From the NCBI GenBank assembly GCA_946222285.1, contig CAMIIP010000013.1, positions 1 through 46,536 on the forward strand: a stretch of DNA of 46,536 bases, given 5' to 3'. A program made the translations under genes and the position numbers. Below the pieces are notes generated by a model. It had not been told where the DNA came from and did not search any database. It saw nothing but the letters and a program-made list of their open reading frames with translations. The stretch is from an uncultured Rothia sp. Its GTDB lineage: Bacteria; Actinomycetota; Actinomycetes; Actinomycetales; Micrococcaceae. Shown in pieces: positions 32,395 to 39,797 of the stretch (its first letter is position 1; each line of letters opens with the position of its first letter).

Positions 32395-33768
32395 TTAGAA
32401 ATCCTTATCCGCCGCGAAGCCCGCCACCATAGGCAGGAATTCGGGGTCTGCGTAACCGTTTTGTGCGTAGGCGTTGGCTACAGCCTGAGCCGTGGATTTG
32501 AGATTCTTAGCCTCAACCAGTGCCATCACCGCACCACCGAACCCTCCGCCCACAATGCGAGCACCCAAGGCACCGTGTTTCAGGCAGCTAGAAACGGCAG
32601 TGTCGATTTCCTCGCGCGATGCCTGTAACTCGTCTCGCATGGATACGAAAGACTCAGTGAAAAGATGCCCCAGTTCTACCCAAGCAGCTTGACCCAGCGT
32701 ATCGGTATTCTTGAGTAGGTAGGCAGCACGCTCTACCAGGCACATATCATGAAAAACGTGGCGCACCCAGCCACGCGGGAAAGACGGCGCACCGAAACAA
32801 CGTTCGACGGCGTCCAGCGCCCGCGTAGTTGTCTCATCCACCAGATTTAGCCGCCAGAGTTTAGCGGCGCGCTCATCCCGCCCCTGACACGTTAGATCTT
32901 CAGGGAGCGCATTGCGCAAAAAGTCGAGGTTTAAAGCCTCTGCGCAGAGCTCGGATGCCTGCCTGCGAATTGCGAAAGCGTTGCCGGATAGCTCATGTGG
33001 GGTGTTGGTATTGATGACTAGAAACGCTAGATCCGCAGAGTCAAGATCAACCTCTACCGGCTCCAACGAGAAGTCGCGGAAATCAATCACTAGCGCCTTG
33101 CCCGCCCGCGAGCGTAGGGAAGTCGTCTGGTCGAGCCCACCGGTTTGTGCCCCTGCCACCTCGTTCTCTGCACGCATGCAGACCTTGGCAAGACGGGCAC
33201 GAAGCTCGTCGTTTTCCGGGCTGAGATCAGAGGGTAGCGGATCGGTGTATTCGCACCCCTCACGCAGGGGACAAGACAAATCGAGTAGCGCCAGCGCCGT
33301 CGAACACTCCAGAGCCGCCGACGAAGACAGACCTCCACCCACCGGAACCCGCGAATCTATCACGAGGTCAGCTCCAAAATGGAGGGGGGGCGCAATATCC
33401 TTTCCGCCCTCCTGATTCATAGACCATGCCACCCCCGCCACATAAGTGAACCAGCCCTTGAGCGAACCGGGCTTAATCTCGCGGATAACCACCGTGCGCT
33501 CGTCCCCGGGCATCTGCAAGGACGACGCACGTAGCACGCCGTCCTCCCGCATTTTGCCCGCCACATAGGTGCGGTAGGGCAGAGGCATAGGCATGCAAGA
33601 GCCGCCCAAAAAATCAATGTATTCACCGAGCAGGTTGAGGCGGCCCGGGGCAGACCATACGCCATCGGGCTCTTCCCCATATTTTTCGATGAACGCGCGG
33701 CGCACCTTATCAACCTGAGCTTGGTGGTCGGGCAGAACGCCCCAGATAGGTTTAGCGAATTTAGTCAT
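32395..33768 (-). CDS. Galactokinase-like GHMP kinase
   Basis: A 457-aa GHMP kinase. The galactokinase motif reads SAPGRLNLLGEYIDFLGG; the phosphate loop is PVGGGLSSSAALECSTALAL; a further motif is GARIVGGGFGGAVMALV. The protein should phosphorylate galactose or a similar sugar at C1. In galactokinases the first motif is GEHTDYN; here His is replaced by Tyr, so specificity may differ. It is longer than typical GalK (near 390). No galT or galE is nearby. The start follows GGAAG. Confidence 0.85.
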   Translation of the reverse strand: MTKFAKPIWGVLPDHQAQVDKVRRAFIEKYGEEPDGVWSAPGRLNLLGEYIDFLGGSCMPMPLPYRTYVAGKMREDGVLRASSLQMPGDERTVVIREIKPGSLKGWFTYVAGVAWSMNQEGGKDIAPPLHFGADLVIDSRVPVGGGLSSSAALECSTALALLDLSCPLREGCEYTDPLPSDLSPENDELRARLAKVCMRAENEVAGAQTGGLDQTTSLRSRAGKALVIDFRDFSLEPVEVDLDSADLAFLVINTNTPHELSGNAFAIRRQASELCAEALNLDFLRNALPEDLTCQGRDERAAKLWRLNLVDETTTRALDAVERCFGAPSFPRGWVRHVFHDMCLVERAAYLLKNTDTLGQAAWVELGHLFTESFVSMRDELQASREEIDTAVSSCLKHGALGARIVGGGFGGAVMALVEAKNLKSTAQAVANAYAQNGYADPEFLPMVAGFAADKDF

Positions 33769-33865
33769 GCGCTCGCTTCCGATAAAGAAAAGATGTTCGA
33801 CAACTCTATAGTTGCCGCAGAAAATAAGTGTAGACCGTGCGCGTAGATTCGCCGAGTAGGGGAGC

Positions 33866-34447
33866 TCATTGAGAGCTTTGTTCCCAGCCTTTCATCAAAG
33901 CTTGTACCGCGTGGAGGTAGGACGATGGTGGCTCTGCCGGTACATCCCGTGCGGCAAGGAGGGCACGGGTTTGTTCTTCTTCAACCAGGCTTACGCACAG
34001 ATGAAGAAGGGAACACGCCGCTAGCTCGCTCGTGTTATGTTGTCCGTCGGCTACTGCGACGGGCACGGCCTCGTCCGGGACATCTTCTCCCTGTAGCTTT
34101 GTAAAAAGCTCCTTGGCTTCCTTGATAAAAGAAAGCTCATCGGGGTGCATTGCCAGTGCCATGCGAATGACTTCGGCGCTTTCGCGCACCTGGCAGAGCT
34201 GAACGAACAGTTGAGAACAGCCAAATAAAAGCGCGGTGGATGGAGTGAGACCTTGGAAATAAATGTCGCTGAGCATGCGGGAGGCAAGGGAGGCTAGAAG
34301 TTCCTGTTTGCTCTTGATGTGATAGTAGAGTGCCCCCGGGGCCACTCCCAATTCGGTGGCTAATCGGCGCATGGAAAGATCCGCCAGACCGTACTGTTTC
34401 AACAGATTAAAGGCGGTGCTCAAAATTCTTTCGCGAGATAATGCCAC
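33866..34447 (-). CDS. TetR-family transcriptional regulator
   Basis: 193 aa. The N-terminal DNA-binding domain is clear: RERILSTAFNLLKQYGLADL, SMRRLATELGVAPGALYYHIKSKQELLASLASRML. The variable C-terminal ligand domain does not show its ligand. It is divergent from the biotin-synthase-like gene with 51 bases between starts. AGGAATATTCT (34473-34483) lies in that gap and could be an operator. It is downstream of nothing on its own strand and may also affect the galactokinase gene. Confidence 0.9.
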   Translation of the reverse strand: MALSRERILSTAFNLLKQYGLADLSMRRLATELGVAPGALYYHIKSKQELLASLASRMLSDIYFQGLTPSTALLFGCSQLFVQLCQVRESAEVIRMALAMHPDELSFIKEAKELFTKLQGEDVPDEAVPVAVADGQHNTSELAACSLLHLCVSLVEEEQTRALLAARDVPAEPPSSYLHAVQALMKGWEQSSQ

Positions 34448-34498
34448 CTGACCATTCTAAAACGTGACATAAAGGAATATTCTGTAAGGAAAATACGG

Positions 34499-35275
34499 TT
34501 GAATGAAAGTATGACACTCAATTTCGCTGATCTTACTCAGAAGCTCCGTGCAGGTGGAAAAGCTTCGCAACAGAACATTCTCGATATTTTGGTTGCTGGT
34601 CCCGGCGCAACGTTCGCGCTGGTGGAATTTGCGGCTGAATCACGCCGTATGTTCTTTAGAAACACCCTTGAAATTGTCAATCTGATTAATCGAGATGGGC
34701 AACTTCCTTCGATGGACTTGGCACACTCGGCGAAGAAGGCTGAGAAATATTCTCTTGTTCTTGATGAAAACGCAAATGATGAAGATTTAGCACGCCAGAT
34801 TTACGAGCTGGCGCAGAACGATTCGGCGGATCGCATCACCGTCAGCTTCATTTCGCCAGAGGAAAGTGCTGAACAGGGTAAAGCGATGATCCCTATGCAA
34901 TGCCTCAGAATTTTAGCTGCGCTGCGTATCGCTGCTCCTGCAAAAAGCATCAGGCTAAGATCTGGACGTTCAACGTATCTGAGTTCTCTTCAGTCTCTCG
35001 CTCTTCACTGTGTTGATTCGCTCTACCTCAGCGAAAATTTGCAACAAGCTCCGAGCGCAATCTTTGAAGACCTCTATCTCATCAAGAACGCGGGCCTAGC
35101 AATTATCGGTGCTGAACAGCGCGACCTCGTAGAAGAATACGTGAACTATATGCAGAATCACGGCATTGAGAACGCACGGAGCTATGCTGATGAAATATTT
35201 GCGCAGGACGACGCTCCGTCAGGTGGCTGCGGCGGCGGATGCGGTTGCGGATCAGGTGGATGCGGAACCTGCTAG
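34499..35275 (+). CDS. Biotin-synthase-like protein lacking the radical-SAM core
   Basis: 258 aa. The N-terminal 60 residues (NFADLTQKLRAGGKASQQNI, then LALVEFAAESRRMF-like text) align with the start of BioB. The C-terminal half matches the end of BioB (BATS domain): MQCLRILAALRIAAPAKSIR, LRSGRSTYLSSLQSLALHCV, DSLYLSENL and a closing IKNAGLAIIG. The stretch that should carry CxxxCxxC and the barrel is missing, so biotin synthase chemistry is not expected. The product ends in a Cys/Gly-rich tail (GGCGGGCGCGSGGCGTC) that could bind metal. BioB is usually 320-350 aa. TTG 34499 follows AAGGA with an 8-base gap. Function unknown. Confidence 0.65.
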   Translation: MNESMTLNFADLTQKLRAGGKASQQNILDILVAGPGATFALVEFAAESRRMFFRNTLEIVNLINRDGQLPSMDLAHSAKKAEKYSLVLDENANDEDLARQIYELAQNDSADRITVSFISPEESAEQGKAMIPMQCLRILAALRIAAPAKSIRLRSGRSTYLSSLQSLALHCVDSLYLSENLQQAPSAIFEDLYLIKNAGLAIIGAEQRDLVEEYVNYMQNHGIENARSYADEIFAQDDAPSGGCGGGCGCGSGGCGTC

Positions 35276-35285
35276 ATTTTTAGCT

Positions 35286-36242
35286 ATGACTTCGTACTTC
35301 AACCGCGCATCGTTATCTTTTCCGATGCGGTTGCCTTCGCGTCGTCGTCTTCTCTCATCTGCTGTGGTGGCGGGAATGTCTTTAGCAGTAGCCGGTTGCA
35401 CGAGTCAGAAGGAGTTCCCCGAATATACGGCGTATACCTTAAACGCTGAGGGGCAGAAGGGCGAACTTCGCGGTAGTTATCGCCGGTTAGCGGAGGAGAT
35501 CCATCGGCTGAGACAAGAGACTGCCGGTGATGACATTTCTTTGAGCGTATATAACTATTCGGATCAGACAACTTTTGTTTTTACCCCTGATTTTCGTGGA
35601 TACGAAGCCTCTACGGTAAAGGTTCCCATTGCACTGACCGCTATGCGACGAGCTTTTGCAGAGGGCACGGTGCTTTCTGAAGAGTTGCGCGAAGCGGTAA
35701 AAGCTAGCATCAGTTTTTCGGATAATAATGCAACGAGCACGATTTTTGCTTCGCTGGCAGACGCTGACGACGATGCGAAATCAGCAGAGATTAATAAGAC
35801 TTACGATCTGTTGAATATTACGCAAACGCGTGCAGATTCTGGGTGGGGAGCGAATCTCACCGGTTCAGAAGATCACCTGAAAATACAGCGGGCTGTGTAT
35901 GAGGGCGTTAGCTGGGTAGCGATGGATGATATGCAGATTTTGCGGGAGGCAATGCGTGCTACCGATCCTGCTTCTCAGGGGTGGGGCGTTGGTGTACTGG
36001 CAAAGCTCGTAGGTGCTGGCGCAGACACTACTGATGTGGACACCGCCCAGCAGGTGCTCTGCAAAAATGGTTGGTTACCGGACGATCTGGCAAAGTGGTA
36101 TATCAACTCGGATGGCTTTGCTCTCTACGCGGATAAAACCTTTGCCTTTTCGGTGATGCTCAATGGATTTGAGGAGCGAGCAGAAGGGCAACATGTAGCT
36201 AGCCGTGTTATCGAAGCTACTATCAAAAACCTTGCTCTATAA
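35286..36242 (+). CDS. Tat-exported lipoprotein, class-A beta-lactamase-like serine hydrolase
   Basis: 318 aa. Signal: RLPSRRRLLSSAVVAGMSLAV leads to VAGCTSQ, a twin-arginine-like, lipobox-containing signal. The penicillin-binding fold follows, with SxxK as STVK (ASTVKVPIALT), SDN as SFSDNNATSTIF, and a later GWGANLTGSE where KTG would be. The KTG triad is not clear, so beta-lactam hydrolysis is uncertain and a cell-wall role is possible. It starts 10 bases after the biotin-synthase-like gene, so probably one operon. I chose ATG 35286 because longer frames overlap the previous gene. Confidence 0.82.
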   Translation: MTSYFNRASLSFPMRLPSRRRLLSSAVVAGMSLAVAGCTSQKEFPEYTAYTLNAEGQKGELRGSYRRLAEEIHRLRQETAGDDISLSVYNYSDQTTFVFTPDFRGYEASTVKVPIALTAMRRAFAEGTVLSEELREAVKASISFSDNNATSTIFASLADADDDAKSAEINKTYDLLNITQTRADSGWGANLTGSEDHLKIQRAVYEGVSWVAMDDMQILREAMRATDPASQGWGVGVLAKLVGAGADTTDVDTAQQVLCKNGWLPDDLAKWYINSDGFALYADKTFAFSVMLNGFEERAEGQHVASRVIEATIKNLAL

Positions 36243-36440
36243 GAAAAGCTCATAGAAGGTACTCAACAAACTGTCAGAAAAATAGCTTAGACTAGAAAAA
36301 AGTTGCTTACGGCAACATTATATGCCCTTTACGGAATCCTTTAAATCATAGGCATTAAAACACTACGGGGTGGTTCTAGCCCTTGGTGGGCTACCCCCGA
36401 TTCCCCACCCATTGTACGTATCACGTAAATACAAGGACCA
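36243..36440. other. Intergenic region before the small membrane genes
   Basis: No gene seen. A small hairpin GTTGC/GCAAC is at 36303-36317, and a bulged GC-rich stem is near 36364-36395. It should contain the promoter of the small membrane protein pair. Confidence 0.4.
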
Positions 36441-36847
36441 ATGAATACTAAAGTTTTATCCCCAGCGTTTATTACCTCCTTAGTAGCAATTTTTATTGTT
36501 GCTCTGATGATTGGTGCAAGTTCTACGATTCTTACAGTTCTAGGTTGGCTGGTGCTCCTGGCGGCTGTGGGTCTCAACGTTGTTGCGAGTATGGTCTCTA
36601 TTCAACGCGCTAAGGGGGGCCCTTTGCCCCCTTTATTTCCGACGGCGCTCGGGAGACCGAACGCCCACACCGCAAGAGTGAAAGCCGCCAGGAGCAGAAA
36701 CAGCCGGAACAATCCGAACCAGTTTCTTCTTATGAACCTGAGGAAGATACAGAAGCCCAGCCTGTGGTTTCTGTGGGATCAGGTTCTGCAGAAGAAAAAG
36801 AAGAAAAGATTTTTCGCTCCCGTGCACCTCGCCCTCGTCAGCGATAG
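36441..36847 (+). pseudogene. Small two-helix membrane protein, frameshifted at a G run
   Basis: The frame from ATG 36441 gives two membrane helices: MNTKVLSPAFITSLVAIFIV... and ILTVLGWLVLLAAVGLNVVA. After RAKGG at a run of six G (36615-36620) this frame turns into low-quality sequence. Moving back one base gives a sensible acidic tail (DGARETERPHRKSESRQEQK ... EKIFRSRAPRPRQR) ending at TAG 36845-36847. The whole would be 135 aa. GGGGGGC fits a -1 slippery site, or a G was lost. It is a paralogue of the next gene. Confidence 0.7.
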
Positions 36848-36856
36848 GAGGTTGGT

Positions 36857-37093
36857 ATGAATACTAAATTTCTGCTTTCTCCCGCCTATCTTGCCTCTAT
36901 AGTAGCTTTGATTGTTGGCGCTGTGCTGGCAGGAACTCGTTTCATGATGGCAGGGTGGATTATCTTTATTATCGGTTTGGCACTGAACGTAATGGCGCTA
37001 GTTGTGCTGGCTAACCGTGAATATTTGCGAACCGCTTCGAGCAATGAAGCCCCAGTGAGTAAGAATGAGGGCGCTGTTTCAGAGGAAAAATAA
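36857..37093 (+). CDS. Small two-helix membrane protein (paralogue of preceding)
   Basis: A 78-aa product. The start MNTKFLLSPAYLASIVALIV and the second helix WIIFIIGLALNVMALVVLAN follow the same plan as the preceding gene (MNTKVLSPAFITSLVAIFIV). A short polar tail (SSNEAPVSKNEGAVSEEK) ends it. TAGGAGGTTGGT precedes the ATG, which is 9 bases after the end of the first gene, so the two are an operon from tandem duplication. No function known. Confidence 0.78.
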   Translation: MNTKFLLSPAYLASIVALIVGAVLAGTRFMMAGWIIFIIGLALNVMALVVLANREYLRTASSNEAPVSKNEGAVSEEK

Positions 37094-37358
37094 ATTTTGA
37101 AATTGCAGTCATACCGAAGAAGCCTTTGAGGTATTGTCTCATCATTTGTTTGCTCAACCACTGTTTACGCAACTGAACGTTTTTCTCTATCTCCCTCTTC
37201 ATCTGCACACTTAATTTAATTTCTGCTTAGTAGGCGCGAGTAAAATGATTCCCGATATATTCTCTATCGACTACTTCAACACAGATAAGATACTTGTTGA
37301 GTGTAACGAGGAAATTTTGCAAATTGTTTGTGGGAGACCCCAATTTTACAAAAGTAAA
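37094..37358. other. Intergenic stretch
   Basis: No gene supported. The composition is A/T-rich. It lies between a plus-strand gene and the convergent minus-strand pair. Confidence 0.5.
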
Positions 37359-37402
37359 AAATTTCCTCTTCGCACATCTTAAATTGTGCGAAGAGGAAAT
37401 TT
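37359..37402 (-). terminator. Terminator of the minus-strand pair
   Basis: A perfect 18-bp stem AAATTTCCTCTTCGCACA / TGTGCGAAGAGGAAATTT with an 8-base loop, followed on the minus strand by TTTACTTTTG, 30 bases past the small membrane protein stop. Confidence 0.85.
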
Positions 37403-37432
37403 CATTTATATACCTTATCTATCAAATTTTAT

Positions 37433-37645
37433 TCAATTTCTCTCTTTTAAGAAAACTATCACGGTCCATAGAATGCATAAAATGAATAAGATTAGAGTTC
37501 CCCAGGAAGCTACGCAATGCCACAAATATGCACCGAAAAAACTTTCATCTGAAGATGCCTCAGTCACGTATACTCCAATTACTAAACAAATCGCTGAAAT
37601 AACTAGAGAGATAATACTGGTTTTCCTATGAGAACGTTCTTGCAT
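37433..37645 (-). CDS. Small two-helix membrane protein
   Basis: A 70-aa product with two hydrophobic segments, SIISLVISAICLVIGVYVTE (about 9-28) and SWGTLILFILCILWTVIVFL (about 47-66), and charged ends. The ATG follows GAAGAAGAAA. It comes 29 bases after the DUF2599 relic stop, so it was likely co-transcribed with it. A strong terminator follows. No family recognised. Confidence 0.6.
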   Translation of the reverse strand: MQERSHRKTSIISLVISAICLVIGVYVTEASSDESFFGAYLWHCVASWGTLILFILCILWTVIVFLKERN

Positions 37646-37674
37646 TTTTTCTTCTTCATAGTTAAAATCTCTAC

Positions 37675-38093
37675 TTAATCGCCTCCACCACCAGGGTTAC
37701 ACGCTGCTTTCAAGGTTGCAGATAACCCTACATCTGGTCTCCAAGATTCAAGATTCCAGCTCGGTTTAACACGCGCAACCTGGCTGAGGGGGCATACATA
37801 TTGATTTTTCAAAGAATTTGTATTCGCCACACCCTTAGATTTAGCCTCTTTCCATCCAGCGGTTTTCGGGATAGGAGAATTAGGGTATGTTTACCTTCAA
37901 TATTAGTTACCATCAGAACATTGTTCTCTCCAATAACAACGATTTTATAATTTTTCGGAGACTGAGTGGTGAAACTGAATCCTACTTCAACATCAACTTC
38001 AAGATCATCAGTGGTTGTTGAAGTATTTAGCCCTGTTACCCCTACAGGATTAGCCGGAGAAAGCTTGTTTAGGGAGTCGCTAAAGTGATTCTT
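37675..38093 (-). pseudogene. DUF2599-type exported protein, broken
   Basis: Two frames join into one protein. The upstream frame gives SPANPVGVTGLNTSTTTDDL...NYKIVVIGENNVLMVTNIEG. One base later a second frame gives GWKEAKSKGVANTNSLKNQY, then VCPLSQVARVKPSWNLESWR and PDVGLSATLKAACNPGGGGD. The WNLESWRPD and CNPG marks are those of DUF2599, found in secreted actinobacterial proteins. The shift is near 37885. The 5' end stops at TGA 38094-38096 with no start or signal peptide, so the N-terminus is lost too. An IS relic begins about 100 bases further. Confidence 0.75.
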
Positions 38094-38190
38094 TCAAAAA
38101 GCATCACATAATTCGATAGATATGCAATGCTAAGATTCATAAAATTTGGATAGCTCTTAAATATGAGATGAGATTTTCAATCTCTAAAAT

Positions 38191-38224
38191 GAGGCTTATT
38201 CATAAGGTGCCCCTTATGAATAAG
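38191..38224. mobile_element. IS-end footprint, palindromic
   Basis: GAGGCTTATTCATAAGG (38191-38207) is identical to the IS left end at 46484-46500. Directly after it, CCTTATGAATAAG (38212-38224) is its inverse, so two ends face one another with a 4-base gap. It looks like the footprint of an element that lost its body. Confidence 0.55.
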
Positions 38225-38243
38225 TTTCGGTGAAAGAGAATAA

Positions 38244-38307
38244 CCGCCAGATCAACAGGTTGTGCTCGGTGGTTCAGAGGACAACTGGTTCGGTGTTGAT
38301 CTGGCGG
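38244..38307. repeat. 14-bp inverted repeat next to IS footprint
   Basis: CCGCCAGATCAACA (38244-38257) and TGTTGATCTGGCGG (38294-38307) are exactly complementary with 36 bases between. The sequence to about 38400 has a composition unlike its neighbours and may be remains of the same or another element. No transposase domain was recognised. Confidence 0.6.
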
Positions 38308-38414
38308 GTATTACATACTGGTTTAGGCGGCCGCTAAGTTCTTATGTGAGGGTGTTTTGGCGGTTCGGTTGTTGGTATTTTTCGCGCCTGGGACACCTTT
38401 GTAATCAGACTTCT

Positions 38415-38897
38415 TTATCTGACCGTCTCAAGGATGCGTTCCATAACCGTCATAAGAGTTTTAAATTCCCTGGAGGAAACGTTTGCCGTGAGTACCCTGT
38501 TCATAAAAGCATCGTGCACCTGCGTTGCTTCAAGAAAACGCTGGTAGCCAAGCTCGGTTAAGAACACTCCTTTGCCTCGGCGGTCTTCTTCAACAGCGGT
38601 GCGTTCTACCCAATTCAGCTTGATGAGCCGTTCAATCTGATAGGTAAGTCGGGAGGGAGAAATCCCTAGTGAGAAGGCGATCTCTCCCATGCGAACGATG
38701 AGCGGGGGGTTGATCCGGATACTGTTGTCAGTGAGTGCCCAGAGAACATGAAAATCGTCTAGCTTAATATCTGCTTCAGCGCGAAGCTCTCGATCAAGTT
38801 GAGTGGTTACACCAGTATAGGTTTGCATGTACAGGTGCCATATATCGGAATTTTTGCTAGGAAATTCCGATCGATGAGAGGAGTGATTCTGCGGCAT
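38415..38897 (-). CDS. MarR-family regulator
   Basis: A 160-aa winged-helix regulator. Core: LDDFHVLWALTDNSIRINPP, MGEIAFSLGISPSRLTYQIERLIKLNWVER is the recognition helix region, and EEDRRGKGVFLTELGYQRF is the wing with the DxRGxxV/LT signature. There is no conserved OhrR cysteine near the N-terminus, so a peroxide sensor of that kind is not supported. A near-perfect palindrome 63 bases upstream of its start (38960-38975) suggests autoregulation. It probably also controls the flavin genes upstream. Confidence 0.9.
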   Translation of the reverse strand: MPQNHSSHRSEFPSKNSDIWHLYMQTYTGVTTQLDRELRAEADIKLDDFHVLWALTDNSIRINPPLIVRMGEIAFSLGISPSRLTYQIERLIKLNWVERTAVEEDRRGKGVFLTELGYQRFLEATQVHDAFMNRVLTANVSSREFKTLMTVMERILETVR

Positions 38898-38959
38898 TAG
38901 CTATGTTTAGCCCTTCTGGAATAGGTAACTACTCCGGCTTAAGTGCTTAATAATATTGG

Positions 38960-38975
38960 CGAAACAACTGTTTCG
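38960..38975. promoter_or_regulatory. MarR-type operator candidate
   Basis: CGAAACAACTGTTTCG: two 7-base arms with a 2-base centre. It lies 62 bases upstream of the MarR gene start. Further on, AGGTTGTATATGCAACTT (39031-39048) is a weaker palindrome. Confidence 0.6.
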
Positions 38976-39107
38976 TCTCTCATTTTAGATAGGCGCAATC
39001 AAGCGATGTACCGCTAATGTTCTCAAATTAAGGTTGTATATGCAACTTGGGGTAATGATTATCCTTTGGGTCTAGGAGATCCTCATTGATGGAAGAGCAA
39101 AATTTTT

Positions 39108-39770
39108 TTAGACCCCCTTCAATAGCTGTTCAAAAGGGGTAACGCTCAAACCTACCTTCTGATTTATAGGATGCTCCTGCATTTCCACAGGAACATCTTC
39201 TATGGCTCCTACCGCTGCCGGTTGAGCCCCTGACTTCCACGCGATAACCTGCGCTAATTCCTCACTTGCCCGCAAAATCCTGCCCTGCATTGAAGTATCC
39301 CCACCGAAATCATCGGTAGCAGCAAAAACGCCCGTAGGAACAACCTGAGCTTTGAAATAGGAGAATAAGGGCCGCATGGAGGTATCAATCATTAAAGAAT
39401 GACGCGCGGTGCCGCCTGTGGCGGCAACCAGTACGGGCTTACCCACCATGGCGTCGTCGTCCACCAAATCCCAAAAACTCTTGAATAAACCGGTGTAACT
39501 AGCTTTGAAAGTGGGGGAGACAGCGATGATGGCATCGGCTGCCTTGACTGCTTCGAGAACGTCCACGAGCTTGCCGGTGGGAAAACCTGTGAGGTAATGA
39601 TTGGTAATTTCCTGAGCAATATGGCGAAGTGAAACGGTATCGAACTGCGCTTCAATGCCCAATTTTTGCAGAGAATCCTGAACCGATTGAGCAAGTTGCT
39701 CCCCTAAAAGAGCAGTTGCGGACGGCTCAGAAAGTCCTGCTGTGACCACGAGAATTTTAGGGGAGAGCAC
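39108..39770 (-). CDS. NAD(P)H-dependent FMN reductase (CE1759 family)
   Basis: 220 aa, flavodoxin-like fold. It should reduce free FMN to feed a partner monooxygenase. Marks: KILVVTAGLSEPSATALLGEQL (phosphate/FMN loop), AIIAVSPTFKASYTGLFKSFWD and GKPVLVAATGGTARHSLM. The GTG start follows GGAAGTTTC. The neighbouring luciferase-like gene lies 27 bases upstream in the same direction, and this pair is characteristic of CE1758/CE1759 of corynebacteria. Confidence 0.88.
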   Translation of the reverse strand: MLSPKILVVTAGLSEPSATALLGEQLAQSVQDSLQKLGIEAQFDTVSLRHIAQEITNHYLTGFPTGKLVDVLEAVKAADAIIAVSPTFKASYTGLFKSFWDLVDDDAMVGKPVLVAATGGTARHSLMIDTSMRPLFSYFKAQVVPTGVFAATDDFGGDTSMQGRILRASEELAQVIAWKSGAQPAAVGAIEDVPVEMQEHPINQKVGLSVTPFEQLLKGV

Positions 39771-39797
39771 GAAACTTCCTTCCGAGAAAACTGCTAA

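Noticed and set aside
36364..36395. GC-rich stem before the small membrane genes
   Set aside because: The stem has a six-base bulge and no T run, so neither a terminator nor a riboswitch can be supported.
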